Source of the DNA: Clostridia bacterium
GTDB lineage: Bacteria; Bacillota; Clostridia; Oscillospirales; CAG-272
Length of the DNA stretch: 61,705 bases
Direction: 5' to 3'
Assembly: GCA_017502915.1 (NCBI GenBank)
Contig: JAFVUB010000010.1
Coordinates: forward strand, 1 to 61,705
The translations under genes and the position numbers were made by a program. Shown one piece after another: positions 16,736-26,698 of this stretch. The first letter of the stretch is position 1, and each line of letters starts with the position of its first letter. The notes beneath the pieces were generated by a model. The model ran no database searches. It saw nothing but the letters and a program-made list of their open reading frames with translations, and had not been told where the DNA came from.

Positions 16736-18485
16736 ATTTTCTTTTCTTTGAGGCAAAGAATATGACCGCACCAACGGCAGCTATCGCAACGAGCGCAATA
16801 AGGCAAAGCCAAAGCTCGAAGGCAGCGCCACAACCAATCATATCTTCAACTCGATCTATGATCGGCATATTGTCGCTCTGCATTGAAATGCAGTTTTTGA
16901 ATACCGACTCACCATATAAAATTCCCGAGGGAGCTTGAACGGTGATGATACCCGTACATTCCGCAAAGGCGTAATCTCCAATCGTCCGGAGGCTTGAGGG
17001 AAAGGTAAGCTCGGTCAATCCGATACAGTTTTCAAAGGCGTATGCCTTTATTTCAGTGAGTCCTTCGGGGAAAATGACCGATTTCAAGCCGTTGCAGTTA
17101 CGGAAAGCGCCAACACCTATGACGAGAACGTCTGACGGAATAACGCTATTTTTGCAGCCGATAACGAGCATTTTACTCTCTCGCTCCACAACACAGTTGC
17201 TTTCAGAATAATATTTTACGTTGTCGGCTGAAACGCTCAACTCCTCAAGCGCGGGACAGGAATAAAACGCGCCCTCTCCCAATTCTTCGATTGCCGAGCC
17301 AAACGACACCTTGGTCAGCGAGACGCAACCGAAAAATGCCGTTTCGCCGACAGACGAAACCTTATCGGGCAGAGCTATCATTTCAAGGGCGGTGCAGCTT
17401 GCAAACGCCGCCTTTCCGATCGAGACAAGCTCACTCGGAAGCGAGATCTCTTTAAGAGTGCTACAACCAAACAGTGCGCCATCCTTTATCTGCTTCAAGC
17501 CCCCGGGCAGGATCAACGACGTGAGGTTAGAACAGTTTACGAGCGCTTCTGCCTCCAGCGTTTCACAATCGGTTATAACTATAGATTTTACGGTGGTGGG
17601 CACAGCACTCTCACCGAAGAGATAAGCCAAACGGCCGTTTATCTTCTCTCGTGCCGTCGCGTCGGTGTCGCTCATACCGTCAACGCTTCCGTCAGCCATA
17701 ACTCGACGGTCACCGACAAAGGGAAGCTGCATTGACTCAATGGCAGTACAATTCGCAAAAGCACCGTAACCCATAACTCGAATGGTGTTTGGTACTACAA
17801 CGGTCTTGAGCGTTGAGCAGCCCGAGAATGCGCCCCCTGCTATTGCCGTAACACTTTCGGGAATCTCGCCATTGCAGGATCCTCGCAAAAGAGTTGCAGT
17901 CGTTTTCTCGATCAGACAGTTAGCCTCGGAACGAAAAACGTTATTTTCCGTGTCAACGGTTATGGTCTTAATTCCTCCGCAACCGTACAGAGCATCAGCG
18001 GCTATTTTGGCAACGCTTGCCGAGAGATCAACCGACCCCAGCGCCTTACAACCGTAAAATGCCTTTTCTTCAATCTCGGTCAAAGACGAGGGTAAAACAA
18101 CACTTTCAAGCGCTTCACAGCCGTAAAAAGCTCCGACCGGAAGTGATCTTATACCATTATCAAGCGTTACGGATTTAAGCTTTTTAAGAGTTGAAAAGGT
18201 ATAGCTTCCAAGCGTTATGTCTCCTTCAACGCGAGCCGACGTTATAGAGCTAGCATAGGCGCGCCAGGGTGCGGCGGTGTCGCCGCTTGTTGCAAGCTGA
18301 GACCAGTTTTTCATGCTTCCGCTACCGCTGATAAGCAGCTCTCCGCTTCCCTTATCAAACGACCAAACAACGCTTGATCCCTCGTTTCCGCAATCTCCGC
18401 TAACTGTTCCTTCGGAAAATACGGAAATAGAGAACACCGATGTCAAGCAAAGGAACAAGCAAAGAGCAATTATGATCTTTTTCAT
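16734..18485 (-). CDS. BspA-type leucine-rich-repeat surface protein
   Basis: A 583-residue protein with a signal peptide (cleavage near VFSISVFSEG), an N-terminal WSFDKGSGELLISGSGSM module common in gut Firmicutes surface proteins, and about a dozen LRR_5 repeats of the form AFxxCxxLxxVxLPxxLxxI. A C-terminal membrane helix (LWLCLIALVAIAAVGAVIFF) is followed by KKRK. The repeats are displayed outside the cell with a membrane anchor rather than a sortase signal. BspA-like proteins mediate adhesion in some species; the ligand here is unknown. It starts 10 bases after pncB ends, so it is probably in the same transcript. Confidence 0.9.
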   Translation of the reverse strand: MKKIIIALCLFLCLTSVFSISVFSEGTVSGDCGNEGSSVVWSFDKGSGELLISGSGSMKNWSQLATSGDTAAPWRAYASSITSARVEGDITLGSYTFSTLKKLKSVTLDNGIRSLPVGAFYGCEALESVVLPSSLTEIEEKAFYGCKALGSVDLSASVAKIAADALYGCGGIKTITVDTENNVFRSEANCLIEKTTATLLRGSCNGEIPESVTAIAGGAFSGCSTLKTVVVPNTIRVMGYGAFANCTAIESMQLPFVGDRRVMADGSVDGMSDTDATAREKINGRLAYLFGESAVPTTVKSIVITDCETLEAEALVNCSNLTSLILPGGLKQIKDGALFGCSTLKEISLPSELVSIGKAAFASCTALEMIALPDKVSSVGETAFFGCVSLTKVSFGSAIEELGEGAFYSCPALEELSVSADNVKYYSESNCVVERESKMLVIGCKNSVIPSDVLVIGVGAFRNCNGLKSVIFPEGLTEIKAYAFENCIGLTELTFPSSLRTIGDYAFAECTGIITVQAPSGILYGESVFKNCISMQSDNMPIIDRVEDMIGCGAAFELWLCLIALVAIAAVGAVIFFASKKRK

Positions 18486-18495
18486 ACTATCCCTT

Positions 18496-19947
18496 TCAGC
18501 CGTTGCGACGGTTTCTTATCATATCGTGACGAAGCTGCCACAGCTTTTCGGAAAGATCCACGTAGTAGTTATGGGGATTTTCAAAGCGCAAGACCTCGTC
18601 CCAAATGCTTTCCTGCGAAGCGCGGCAACGGTTTCTTATCTGCTCGAGCGTGGGAAGCTCATAAATAAGCTTTCCTCTCTCAAAGATCGGGACGAGCAGA
18701 AGATTGGCGGTGTAGTCCTCCATTGTGCGACGCTTCCACGTATACTCGGGGTCAAATATCTCAAGCGGACTGGACACGTCTATAACTTCGTCGTGCATAC
18801 AGATCAAGTCTGCCTCTGCCTTTGCGCTTTCGTTACTGTAAAGTCTATATATCTTTTTGAAATGCGGAGTCGTTATCTTGCCGGGATTTTCAGAAAGCTT
18901 GATCTTGGGAATGATGTTTCCGTTTTGATCCTCAACGGCGGCGAGCTTATATACCGCGCCGAAAACCGGATCGCTCTTTGCCGTTATAAGTCTCTCTCCA
19001 ATGCCAAAAGCATCCACCTGCGCGCCCTGAAGCAGCATATCGCGGATAAGATACTCGTCCAACGAATTGGAAACGACTATCTTACATTCGTGAAGCCCGG
19101 CGTCGTCCAGCATTTTACGCGCCTTGCGGGTCAGATAGGTTACATCGCCCGAATCAATACGGATACCGCATTTGGTTATTCCTTTGGGCAGCAAAACCTC
19201 CTTGAAGGCGCGAATGGCGTTGGGAACGCCCGATTTAAGTACGTTATAAGTATCAACCAAAAGTGTGGCGGCGTTCGGATAAAGCTCGCAATAGGTACGG
19301 AACGCTTCGTACTCGGTGTCAAACATCTGAACCCATGAATGAGCCATAGTTCCGGTTGCGGGAACGCCGAATGCCTGATCGGCAATAGCACAAGCCGTGG
19401 CGTTAACTCCGCCGATGTACGCCGCACGCGCGCCCAGAATGGCGGCATCCGCGCCCTGCGCGCGTCTTGACCCAAACTCGCTTATTGCTCTGCCCTGTGC
19501 CGCGCGCACCATTCTCGACGCTTTGGTTGCTATCAGCGACTGATGGTTAAACATAAGCAGTATATACGTTTCAATAAACTGCGCCTCCATTGCATTTGCA
19601 CGAACGGTTATGACCGGTTCTCCCGGGAAAACGACCGTTCCTTCGGGAACTGCCCACATATCTCCCGTAAAGCGGAAGTTCTTAAGGTAGCTCAAGAACT
19701 CTTCGTCAAAGAGATTTTTTGAGCGCAGATATTCTATATCCTCTTCGCTGAACGAAAGCGACTGAATGTATTCTATTATTTGTTCAAGTCCTGCCGCTAT
19801 GGCGTATCCGCCCTTATCGGGGTTATCGCGGTAAAAAACGTCGAAATAGACGGTACGCTTACCAAGCTCGGTCTTAAAATATCCGTTGCTCATCGTAAGC
19901 TCGTAAAAATCCACGAGCATCGTCAAATTTCTGCTGATGTCCTTCAC
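18496..19947 (-). CDS. pncB: Nicotinate phosphoribosyltransferase
   Basis: PncB joins nicotinate and PRPP to form nicotinate mononucleotide, using ATP, in NAD salvage. The 483-residue protein contains MSNGYF near the start, the FGSRRAQGADAA segment, GTMAHSWVQMF with the phosphohistidine-type His, and IRIDSGDVTYL that binds the phosphoribosyl moiety. It belongs to the longer bacterial type. The frame extends to a TTG at 19962, but GGAGG lies inside that extension; the GTG at 19947 has ideal eight-base spacing and is preferred. It lies between two surface-protein genes, a context with no obvious link to NAD metabolism. Confidence 0.94.
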   Translation of the reverse strand: MKDISRNLTMLVDFYELTMSNGYFKTELGKRTVYFDVFYRDNPDKGGYAIAAGLEQIIEYIQSLSFSEEDIEYLRSKNLFDEEFLSYLKNFRFTGDMWAVPEGTVVFPGEPVITVRANAMEAQFIETYILLMFNHQSLIATKASRMVRAAQGRAISEFGSRRAQGADAAILGARAAYIGGVNATACAIADQAFGVPATGTMAHSWVQMFDTEYEAFRTYCELYPNAATLLVDTYNVLKSGVPNAIRAFKEVLLPKGITKCGIRIDSGDVTYLTRKARKMLDDAGLHECKIVVSNSLDEYLIRDMLLQGAQVDAFGIGERLITAKSDPVFGAVYKLAAVEDQNGNIIPKIKLSENPGKITTPHFKKIYRLYSNESAKAEADLICMHDEVIDVSSPLEIFDPEYTWKRRTMEDYTANLLLVPIFERGKLIYELPTLEQIRNRCRASQESIWDEVLRFENPHNYYVDLSEKLWQLRHDMIRNRRNG

Positions 19948-19974
19948 AATCTTTTCCTCCAAAACATTTATTTT

Positions 19975-22119
19975 TTAATTTTGTTTATCATTTGTATTAT
20001 ACTCTGCGTCTGACGTTCTTCTGCGAGATACACCCACCATAACAAACCCTGTCAGCACGACAGGAACCGCTAAGAACAAAACAGCATTCATATCGATCCC
20101 CTTCTTGTCAGTCTCACCGTCGTTCATGATACGCTCACGCTCCGCCTTTATGTGAGCTTTGAGCGTACTGTTGTTGTACCGAAGGCTGTTTGCCGTAACA
20201 GAGTATAGCTTAAGTCGAGCATCACTTTTTGACCCACTCGTCTGATCAACCGATATTTTCAAATAATTAACGGTGTCGCTTGAATCAAGCTCTCTGACGT
20301 CAAGATATAACGTCCTGCTGCTTCCGCTGATCATTCCGGAGGTGGTATATTCGCACAAAAAGTCTTCACCGCCGAGCGTTATCGTAACTCGGTAGGCATT
20401 ATTGACCGCCTCTGCATCAACGCAAAGCTCGATCGCTATATAATCTGTATACGAAAAGCTTTCGGGGTATTTATAATTATAAACAATGAACGCCGAGCCG
20501 CTCGAAGAGTCCTCTCCCAACAACAGACTTGCATTCAAGGAGCGCCCTTTGTTGTCGCTATCCAAAAAAACAGCGCTGCAGGATTCTCCGGAGAACCAAC
20601 CGGAAAGCCCCGAAGAGGACGAAAAATCAAAATAGTCGACAGTTCCGAGAAAGCGCGGCAACGCGCCAAACTCAACCTTGTTTTCACTTATCGAAAGCTC
20701 GGATATCCTTGTACCGGCAAGCTTTTCAAGAACTTCCTTGCCGAATATGCGCGACACCGAGTCGTCGTTCACGTATTTGTCCCGCAGATCGGTATTTATA
20801 TATTTAACGGTCGGGATCGACACGTCAAATCCCTCATTTGCCGTTACGATAAAGCAAGAAACTCTTTCACTCGCAAAAAGCTCGTAGTAGCTGTAAGCGT
20901 ACGCCACGGCGGCAGCATCTCCGCTTATCGAGCCATCGGGCATCCAGTTGTAAATAATGTTCGGGTACACCGACGATCTGTATTCCCTCTCGATACGGTG
21001 AGTCAGCTCCGACAGATTGTCCACCGATATAACGTCCTTCGTCGGTTCAAGAGCCGGGGCGTCTACATCTAATGACGCGAAATATTCGTCATTAAATCCG
21101 CGCGGTGTGCCTGCGCTTTCCACCATAACAGTGAACTTTATTCCGCCGAACAGCTCAGTCATCGGGCATATGGAATCAAGGAAAGCAAAGCTCCGGGTGG
21201 GGTCGGCGCTGATCGGAACGATCAGCGGACAAGCTCCGCCAACGTCTGCAAGTCCTGCTGCCGCTGCATAAAGCGAGCTCGCATAACTCTTTGCTCCTTG
21301 CGCGGTGGTCAAGCTCGAATCTCCGAGAATTATTCCGCCAATCCCACCGTACTCCTCGGTAATATATCTTGAGAAGAGGAAGCCGACGTATGCATATATC
21401 GATCTCTGATCGGTATAATCCTCACTCAAGATCTTGTTTTCTCCCGAAGAGGAAAGCAATCTTATCAACGTCTTTCGGCTATCGCTTCTGTAAAGCTTAA
21501 CAAGCTTGTCTATCGAGTCGAGATACGTGCTGCTAAAGGTATAGGTGTAGTCCGATGTTGGATAAAGGTATCCGCTTCCGTTACCTATCAGCTTATCTAT
21601 ATCTACGTCAAGAACCACGGTTCCCGCCGCACTGTCAAAAACGTGAGCGCTACTTTCACTGTCAATCCCCTTGAACGGAAGCGCAACACCGACCGAGGGT
21701 ATCTCGGGCAAAATCGGATCCGAGCATATCAAGCCGCTATCGGTTTGCATTGCAAACACGTAATACGAAAGTCTATCCGAAAGATCGACTGCTCTAACCT
21801 CCGCGCCCGTACGGTTTGAGGGCTTGAGCCCCGAAGCAATAGGCAAAAGCTCGGGTATGTCTTCAACGCTCTGAGAGGCAGTCAAAGCATACAGCTTGAT
21901 CTCACGACCCGAATATCTCTTAACGTCCTCGCTCTTCATTCTAAATTCGAGCTTTATTTTGCCTGTTTGTTTTTCATATTGACACGAAACGTTATAAAAC
22001 GGAGATCTTTTGTCCTCCGACGTCTCTTCGTTTATAGCTAATACGTTTAGGGGCAGCACGGCAAACAGCATCAACAGCGCAAGAAACGCCATTGCAAAGC
22101 GGTACAATATCTTGTTCAA
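19975..22119 (-). CDS. Large secreted membrane-anchored protein, function unknown
   Basis: About 714 residues. A signal peptide (LLMLFAVLPLNVLA) leads to a long extracellular part and a C-terminal helix (VLFLAVPVVLTGFVMVGV) with the tail SRRRTSD. The middle part (about 120-430), with LSYYVFAMQT, IYAYVGFLFSRYITEEYG and GIGGIILGDSS, faintly resembles barrel domains of the DUF5722 type. The 500-660 region (YFDFSSSSGLSGWFSG, YLDVRELDSSDTVNYLKISV) looks like a jelly-roll carbohydrate-binding module. Both are weak guesses. Start: TTG at 22119 has AAAGGGGG at proper spacing; the ATG at 22140 has no ribosome binding site. Probably first gene of a transcript with pncB and the LRR protein. Confidence 0.75.
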   Translation of the reverse strand: MNKILYRFAMAFLALLMLFAVLPLNVLAINEETSEDKRSPFYNVSCQYEKQTGKIKLEFRMKSEDVKRYSGREIKLYALTASQSVEDIPELLPIASGLKPSNRTGAEVRAVDLSDRLSYYVFAMQTDSGLICSDPILPEIPSVGVALPFKGIDSESSAHVFDSAAGTVVLDVDIDKLIGNGSGYLYPTSDYTYTFSSTYLDSIDKLVKLYRSDSRKTLIRLLSSSGENKILSEDYTDQRSIYAYVGFLFSRYITEEYGGIGGIILGDSSLTTAQGAKSYASSLYAAAAGLADVGGACPLIVPISADPTRSFAFLDSICPMTELFGGIKFTVMVESAGTPRGFNDEYFASLDVDAPALEPTKDVISVDNLSELTHRIEREYRSSVYPNIIYNWMPDGSISGDAAAVAYAYSYYELFASERVSCFIVTANEGFDVSIPTVKYINTDLRDKYVNDDSVSRIFGKEVLEKLAGTRISELSISENKVEFGALPRFLGTVDYFDFSSSSGLSGWFSGESCSAVFLDSDNKGRSLNASLLLGEDSSSGSAFIVYNYKYPESFSYTDYIAIELCVDAEAVNNAYRVTITLGGEDFLCEYTTSGMISGSSRTLYLDVRELDSSDTVNYLKISVDQTSGSKSDARLKLYSVTANSLRYNNSTLKAHIKAERERIMNDGETDKKGIDMNAVLFLAVPVVLTGFVMVGVSRRRTSDAEYNTNDKQN

Positions 22120-22236
22120 AGCCACGCCCCCTTTCGACATACTTATAATTATAATTATTATATCACAAAATTACAAAAAAATAAAGTTATTATAGCAAAA
22201 AAACAACACGCTTTTTGGTTGATGCAGATTAGGGAT

Positions 22237-22276
22237 AAAAAAGATGGTCACTTCAATAATAGCGACCATCTTTTTT
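22237..22276. terminator. Bidirectional terminator
   Basis: AAAAAAGATGGTC pairs with GACCATCTTTTTT around a loop of about 14 bases. It ends the zinc-ribbon membrane protein gene on the minus strand. The AT-rich stretch 22120-22236 holds TATAAT-like boxes for the large surface protein but no convincing -35. Confidence 0.88.
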
Positions 22277-22299
22277 ATTTGCCTTGGTATTATATTATA

Positions 22300-22668
22300 T
22301 CAGCCCTTTATACGTTTATATTCAATGCAGGTATATTCTGTTCCACAATCCTCACAGGTATGTGTTACTTTATGGACTTCACACAAAGCTCCGTCGATTG
22401 TTTCATCAGAAAGGCGCAAAGCTTCGCTCACTTTCGTTTTGTTTTGTGAAGGGCATTTTATGCAAGCATTAGCTTCCATCTTTTTTGCCTTTACGTAAAA
22501 AGTAAAAAAGGTAATAAGTGCCGGAATCATTCCGATCATTAAAAATACAGGCATCAGTAAAGTATTTACAAACACCATAATTAGGGCAAGAACAGCTCCT
22601 GCCGCAAAGGGGACTCCTCCAAAAATATAAAACTTTTTCATTAATTCAGTTACTTCTTTTTTCTTCAT
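22300..22668 (-). CDS. Small membrane protein with cysteine-rich zinc-ribbon-like tail
   Basis: A 122-residue protein, not recognised as a named family. Two membrane helices (about 13-35 and 37-58) are followed by a soluble tail with Cys69, Cys72, Cys96, Cys105, Cys108 and Cys114 (CIKC and CEDCGTEYTC), which could bind zinc. The ATG at 22668 has AAAGGA upstream; an ATG at 22704 falls in the promoter. The gene is more AT-rich than its surroundings. It is divergent from a small XRE regulator with overlapping promoters, so that regulator probably controls it. Confidence 0.78.
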   Translation of the reverse strand: MKKKEVTELMKKFYIFGGVPFAAGAVLALIMVFVNTLLMPVFLMIGMIPALITFFTFYVKAKKMEANACIKCPSQNKTKVSEALRLSDETIDGALCEVHKVTHTCEDCGTEYTCIEYKRIKG

Positions 22669-22708
22669 AATCTTTACGATCCTTTCTTTATTACACCAAG
22701 GCATTATA

Positions 22709-22759
22709 ATTATACTCTATATATCGACAATTGTCAATAGAAAGATAATAAAATATAAT
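22709..22759. promoter_or_regulatory. Overlapping divergent promoters
   Basis: Minus strand: TTGACA (22732-22737), 17-base spacer, TATAAT (22709-22714). Plus strand: TTGTCA (22731-22736), 17-base spacer, TATAAT (22754-22759). The two -35 boxes occupy the same bases and lie in the palindrome GACAATTGTC, a likely operator for the XRE protein. Confidence 0.8.
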
Positions 22760-22796
22760 ATTAATTGAAAAAAGTAAGCTAAAGGTGGATAAATTT

Positions 22797-23000
22797 ATGA
22801 TTTCTTATGAACCGTTTTATAAAACACTAAGAGAGAAAAATATAACGTCATACAAACTGATTAATGAATTTAACGTTAGCAGAAGTTTGCTTGATAGACT
22901 AAAGCACAACAAACCCATTACTACCGTTACTCTAAATGATTTGTGCAGCTATCTTGATTGTGATGTACAGGATATACTGAAATATGTAAAGGACGAATGA
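22797..23000 (+). CDS. Small XRE/Cro-type helix-turn-helix regulator
   Basis: A 67-residue single-domain protein with the compact HTH of the YozG/Cro-like group: YKTLREKNITSYKLINEF, then SRSLLDRLKHNKPITTVTLNDLCSYLDCDVQDILKYV. AAAGGTGG precedes the ATG at 22797 by eight bases; a GTG at 22785 overlaps that ribosome binding site. AT-rich like its divergent partner. It probably represses itself and the zinc-ribbon membrane protein through the shared -35 palindrome. Similar regulators occur in mobile and accessory regions, so lateral acquisition is possible. Confidence 0.88.
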   Translation: MISYEPFYKTLREKNITSYKLINEFNVSRSLLDRLKHNKPITTVTLNDLCSYLDCDVQDILKYVKDE

Positions 23001-23041
23001 CAAAGAACGCGCCAAGACTAACATACTTGGTGCGTTCTTTG
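23001..23041. terminator. Bidirectional terminator between the XRE gene and pyrI
   Basis: CAAAGAACGCGCCAAG pairs with CTTGGTGCGTTCTTTG (one G-T pair). It directly follows the XRE stop and lies about 85 bases past the pyrI stop on the other strand, so it probably ends the pyr operon too. Confidence 0.9.
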
Positions 23042-23125
23042 TTTGCTTGAAGGTGTCGCTCAAAAATTTACTGTTTTTCGTAAATACTTAAGTTGCACCA
23101 TCTTTTAGCGTGTTGTTTTTTTGGT

Positions 23126-23545
23126 TCAGCCCTTTGCTTTGCTTTCGCAATATATGCAACGGTAAACGCGATTTTCTCTGTCCGTCAAGCTGAATATATG
23201 AGGAAGCTCCTGCTCGGTGCTGGTTATGCATCTCGGGTTCTGGCACTTGACGATATCGGCAAGCTGCTCCGGAAGCTCGGGATGATATTTCTTTATTATC
23301 TCACCGTCTTTAATAACATTAACGGTGACGTCGGGCGCAATATAACCGAGAGCGCAAAGGTCGGGAAGATTTTCACTGTCGACCTTAATGATATCCTTGC
23401 GCCCCATATTTCTGCTCATAGCGTTCTTTATGAGGGCAATAGGACAGTCCAGCTTATCAAGGCCGAGAAAATAATAGATCTTCATTCCGTCGCCTGCCGT
23501 GATGTGGTCTATGACAACTCCGTTCTTTATCGAATCTACGTTCAT
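23126..23545 (-). CDS. pyrI: Aspartate carbamoyltransferase regulatory subunit
   Basis: A 139-residue PyrI. The N-terminal allosteric domain begins [15 protein letters not shown] and contains [14 protein letters not shown]. The C-terminal zinc domain has Cys in CQNPRC and CIYC, the four ligands that hold PyrI to PyrB. It confers feedback control by nucleotides in the E. coli enzyme; the same is inferred here. The frame is open upstream into pyrB, but the ATG at 23545 overlaps the pyrB stop by four bases (ATGA) and matches homologues. Last gene of the pyr operon. Confidence 0.96.
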   Translation of the reverse strand: MNVDSIKNGVVIDHITAGDGMKIYYFLGLDKLDCPIALIKNAMSRNMGRKDIIKVDSENLPDLCALGYIAPDVTVNVIKDGEIIKKYHPELPEQLADIVKCQNPRCITSTEQELPHIFSLTDRENRVYRCIYCESKAKG

Positions 23546-24459
23546 TTTGCCGCCTCCAACAAGAAAAGTATGAGCGCCATACGGATATACTTTCCGTTGA
23601 GCACCTGCTTGAAATACGCTGCGCGAGGATCCTTGTCCACACCGACGGCTATCTCGTTTACACGAGGCAGCGGATGCATTATACAAAGATCGGATTTTGC
23701 GCGAGTCAGTCTCTCGGGCGTCAGTATATAGCTGTCCTTAAGACGGATATAGTCCTGCTCATTAAAGAATCTTTCACGCTGAACGCGAGTCATATAAAGT
23801 ATATCGAGCTCGGGAAGCACCGAATCCAGATCCTCCGTCTGGCTATACGGCAAGCCCTCTTTCTCGATTATATCCTTTTTAATATAACTCGGAACCTTAA
23901 GCTCGTCGGGTGAAACGAGAACAAACTCTATTCCCTCTCGGTGCGAAAGAGCTGTTATCAGCGAGTGAACGGTGCGTCCAAACTTGAGGTCTCCGCAAAA
24001 TCCCACCTTGAGATTATCAAGTCTTCCCTTTTCACGCTTAATGGTCAAAAGGTCGGTAAGGGTCTGCGTGGGATGGTTGTGTCCTCCGTCTCCGGCGTTG
24101 ATAACCGGGATCGACGTATTGAGTGACGCGACCATAGGTGCGCCTTCCTTAAAGTGGCGCATAGCCATAATATCTGCAAAGCAGGAGATGACGCGCGTTG
24201 TGTCCGCAACGCTCTCTCCCTTGGAAGCCGAGCTGCTCTGCGCGTCCGAGAATCCCAAAACGTTTCCGCCAAGCTCCATCATAGCCGCCTCAAACGAAAG
24301 TCTCGTACGCGTCGAAGGCTCGTAGAAAAGAGTTGCAAGCTTTTTGCCGTGGCAACGCTCGGAATACTTTTCGGGGTTTGCAATTATATCCTCTGCCGTT
24401 TCGATCAACTGCTCGATCTCAGCCATTGTGAGATCGTCAATTCCTATAAGATGTCTCAT
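23542..24459 (-). CDS. pyrB: Aspartate carbamoyltransferase catalytic subunit
   Basis: PyrB condenses carbamoyl phosphate and aspartate to carbamoyl aspartate, the committed step to UMP. The 305-residue protein has the carbamoyl phosphate motif [12 protein letters not shown], the 80s loop with [19 protein letters not shown] and the aspartate-binding region with TRVQRERF. C-terminal [10 protein letters not shown] is conserved. It overlaps pyrE upstream and pyrI downstream by four bases each. With pyrI encoded alongside, it forms the dodecameric class B holoenzyme rather than the free trimer of Bacillus. Confidence 0.98.
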   Translation of the reverse strand: MRHLIGIDDLTMAEIEQLIETAEDIIANPEKYSERCHGKKLATLFYEPSTRTRLSFEAAMMELGGNVLGFSDAQSSSASKGESVADTTRVISCFADIMAMRHFKEGAPMVASLNTSIPVINAGDGGHNHPTQTLTDLLTIKREKGRLDNLKVGFCGDLKFGRTVHSLITALSHREGIEFVLVSPDELKVPSYIKKDIIEKEGLPYSQTEDLDSVLPELDILYMTRVQRERFFNEQDYIRLKDSYILTPERLTRAKSDLCIMHPLPRVNEIAVGVDKDPRAAYFKQVLNGKYIRMALILFLLEAAK

Positions 24460-25094
24460 GCTCCGATCCAGCTTTCATCAGAAGGATTGTTTCTGAAAGC
24501 GATAAGTCTCTGAACGTCCTCGGGCTTTATATAGTTCTCTTCTGCGGCGATGCGGGCAACGGTGTCAAAATCGGTCATGCTGGTGTTCTTGACTCCTGCG
24601 GCAGCAAGACGGTCAATACCCTTCTGCATACCGTAGGTGAAGATGCTGACGATTCCAAGAACCTCGGCGCCTGCCTCGCGAAGCGCGTCAACGACCTCGA
24701 GAACGCTTCCGCCGGTCGAGATAAGGTCCTCGATAACTACGACCTTCTGTCCCGGAACGAGACCGCCCTCAACGCGGTTCTGTCTACCGTGATCCTTTGC
24801 GCTGGCGCGAACGAATCCCATAGGGAGCTCAAGCATCTGAGCAACAATGGCCGCATGAGGAATACCGCCCATAGCGGCACCCATGAGTGCCTCTGCCTCG
24901 GGATACTCGGTCTTTATGGTCTCGGCTATTGCATTTTCAATGTCGGTGCGAACCTTATGCGACGAAAGGGTCAGACGGTTGTCACAGTAAACCGGGCTCT
25001 TGATTCCGCTTGCCCAGGTGAAGGGCTCGTCGGGACGGAAAAATACTGCCTTGATCGAAAGCAGATCCTTTGCAATAAGTTCTTTAGTGTTCAT
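24456..25094 (-). CDS. pyrE: Orotate phosphoribosyltransferase
   Basis: PyrE transfers phosphoribose from PRPP to orotate, giving OMP. The 212-residue protein contains [16 protein letters not shown] at the substrate site, the flexible-loop segment [13 protein letters not shown] and the PRPP motif [18 protein letters not shown]. Normal length. It starts one base after the pyrF stop region and overlaps pyrB by four bases, so pyrF and pyrE act consecutively from one message. Confidence 0.98.
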   Translation of the reverse strand: MNTKELIAKDLLSIKAVFFRPDEPFTWASGIKSPVYCDNRLTLSSHKVRTDIENAIAETIKTEYPEAEALMGAAMGGIPHAAIVAQMLELPMGFVRASAKDHGRQNRVEGGLVPGQKVVVIEDLISTGGSVLEVVDALREAGAEVLGIVSIFTYGMQKGIDRLAAAGVKNTSMTDFDTVARIAAEENYIKPEDVQRLIAFRNNPSDESWIGA

Positions 25095-25095
25095 T

Positions 25096-25791
25096 TCAGC
25101 AAAACTCCTTTACACATTTTTCATATGCCGCAACGGGGTCTGTGGCGGCGGTAATCGGACGGCCGACAACTATATAGTCAGAGCCTATCTCCTTTGCGGC
25201 GGCAGGGGTCATAACTCTCTTCTGGTCACCGATGTCTCCGTCTGCAAAACGGACACCGGGGGTGACGGTCAAGAAATCCTTACCGCATCTCTCGTGAACG
25301 ATACCTGCCTCAAGCGGCGAGCAAACGACACCGTCAAGTCCCGAATTACGGGCATTTTCGGCATACTTCATAACGACCTCTGCGATCGGCTCGTTAATGA
25401 GCAGCTCGTTTCTCATTCTCTCTTCATCGGTGGAGGTAAGCTGAGTGACAGCGATCAGCAAGGGACGACTACCGTCCGGTCTGGTCAATCCTTCAAGAGC
25501 TGCGGTCATCATAGCAGACGTTCCTGCGGCGTGGAGGTTGCACATATCAACGTCCAGCGACGAAAGAACAGCCATGGATTTTTTAACGGTGTTCGGAATA
25601 TCGTGAAGCTTAAGGTCAAGGAAGATCTTGTGTCCTCTTTCTTTTATCTTACGAACGATGGACGGACCCTCTGCATAGAAAAGCTCCATTCCGATCTTAA
25701 CGAAGGGTTTCTTACCTTCAAACTTATCAAGGAAGGCAAATACTGCCTCTGCCGACGAAAAATCGCAGGCTATAATTACATCTTTACCCAT
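25096..25791 (-). CDS. pyrF: Orotidine 5'-phosphate decarboxylase
   Basis: PyrF decarboxylates OMP to UMP. The 231-residue barrel has the catalytic Lys-Asp array in [13 protein letters not shown] (about 57-69), VKIGMELFY, the [15 protein letters not shown] phosphate loop segment and [16 protein letters not shown]. Length fits the bacterial family. It overlaps pyrD by eight bases. Confidence 0.98.
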   Translation of the reverse strand: MGKDVIIACDFSSAEAVFAFLDKFEGKKPFVKIGMELFYAEGPSIVRKIKERGHKIFLDLKLHDIPNTVKKSMAVLSSLDVDMCNLHAAGTSAMMTAALEGLTRPDGSRPLLIAVTQLTSTDEERMRNELLINEPIAEVVMKYAENARNSGLDGVVCSPLEAGIVHERCGKDFLTVTPGVRFADGDIGDQKRVMTPAAAKEIGSDYIVVGRPITAATDPVAAYEKCVKEFC

Positions 25792-26698
25792 GTGCCACTC
25801 CTATTATTTCACTTAAGTCATTAATTTTGTATTTTTCCATAACCGCAGGCAGATCTTCAACGATCTTTTTACCGGCGTAAGGATCAACGAGGTTGACAGC
25901 ACCGATCTCAACAGCCGTGGCTCCCGCCATCATCATTTCAATGACGTCCTCGGCAGACGATATACCGCCCATACCGACGATCGGGATATTGACCGACTTA
26001 TATACCTGCCATACGCAACGCAACGCCACCGGGAATACTGCGGGACCCGAAAGCCCACCGGTTACGTTTGCGAGTATCGGTCTTCTGTTTTTGAGTGATA
26101 TACGAACGCCTGTCAGCGTGTTTATCAGCGAAAGTCCGTCAGCACCCGCCGCCTCGCAAGCCTTTGCGATCTCGGTGATATCCGTGACGTTGGGCGTCAG
26201 CTTCATTATGACCGGCTTTTTGGTCACAGCCTTGACCGCTCGAGTTACCTCCGCTGCCGCCTCTGCCGACGTTCCGAAGCTCATTCCGCCTCCGTGAACG
26301 TTAGGACAGCTGATATTGACCTCAAGCCAACCTATCTGCTCCTGAGAGTCCAGCTTTTCGCAAGCCGTAACGTAGTCGTTTATCGAAAAACCGCTGACGT
26401 TCGCCATGACCGGCTTATTGAATATCTTTTTGATCATCGGGAGCTCTTCGGCAATAACGTGATCGACACCGGGGTTCTGAAGTCCCACGGCGTTAAGCAT
26501 TCCCGAAGGTGTTTCGGCTATACGGGGCGTGGGATTTCCGAATCTCGGCTCAGCCGTTGTTCCTTTGAACGAGAAGCTACCGAGAACGTTTATGTCGTAA
26601 ATCTCGGCAAACTCCGCTCCGAAGCCGAACGTTCCGGATGCGGGAATGATCGGGTTGGTCAGCTCGATACCGCAAAGAGATACCTTAGTGTTTACCAT
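25784..26698 (-). CDS. pyrD: Dihydroorotate dehydrogenase, catalytic subunit (class 1B)
   Basis: The FMN enzyme oxidises dihydroorotate to orotate. The 304-residue protein starts with the PyrDB-type [20 protein letters not shown] and has the active-site cysteine in [21 protein letters not shown] and [14 protein letters not shown] segments follow. Class 1B enzymes use NAD through the PyrK subunit, encoded directly upstream with a seven-base overlap, which confirms the subtype. Cytosolic. Confidence 0.97.
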   Translation of the reverse strand: MVNTKVSLCGIELTNPIIPASGTFGFGAEFAEIYDINVLGSFSFKGTTAEPRFGNPTPRIAETPSGMLNAVGLQNPGVDHVIAEELPMIKKIFNKPVMANVSGFSINDYVTACEKLDSQEQIGWLEVNISCPNVHGGGMSFGTSAEAAAEVTRAVKAVTKKPVIMKLTPNVTDITEIAKACEAAGADGLSLINTLTGVRISLKNRRPILANVTGGLSGPAVFPVALRCVWQVYKSVNIPIVGMGGISSAEDVIEMMMAGATAVEIGAVNLVDPYAGKKIVEDLPAVMEKYKINDLSEIIGVAHG

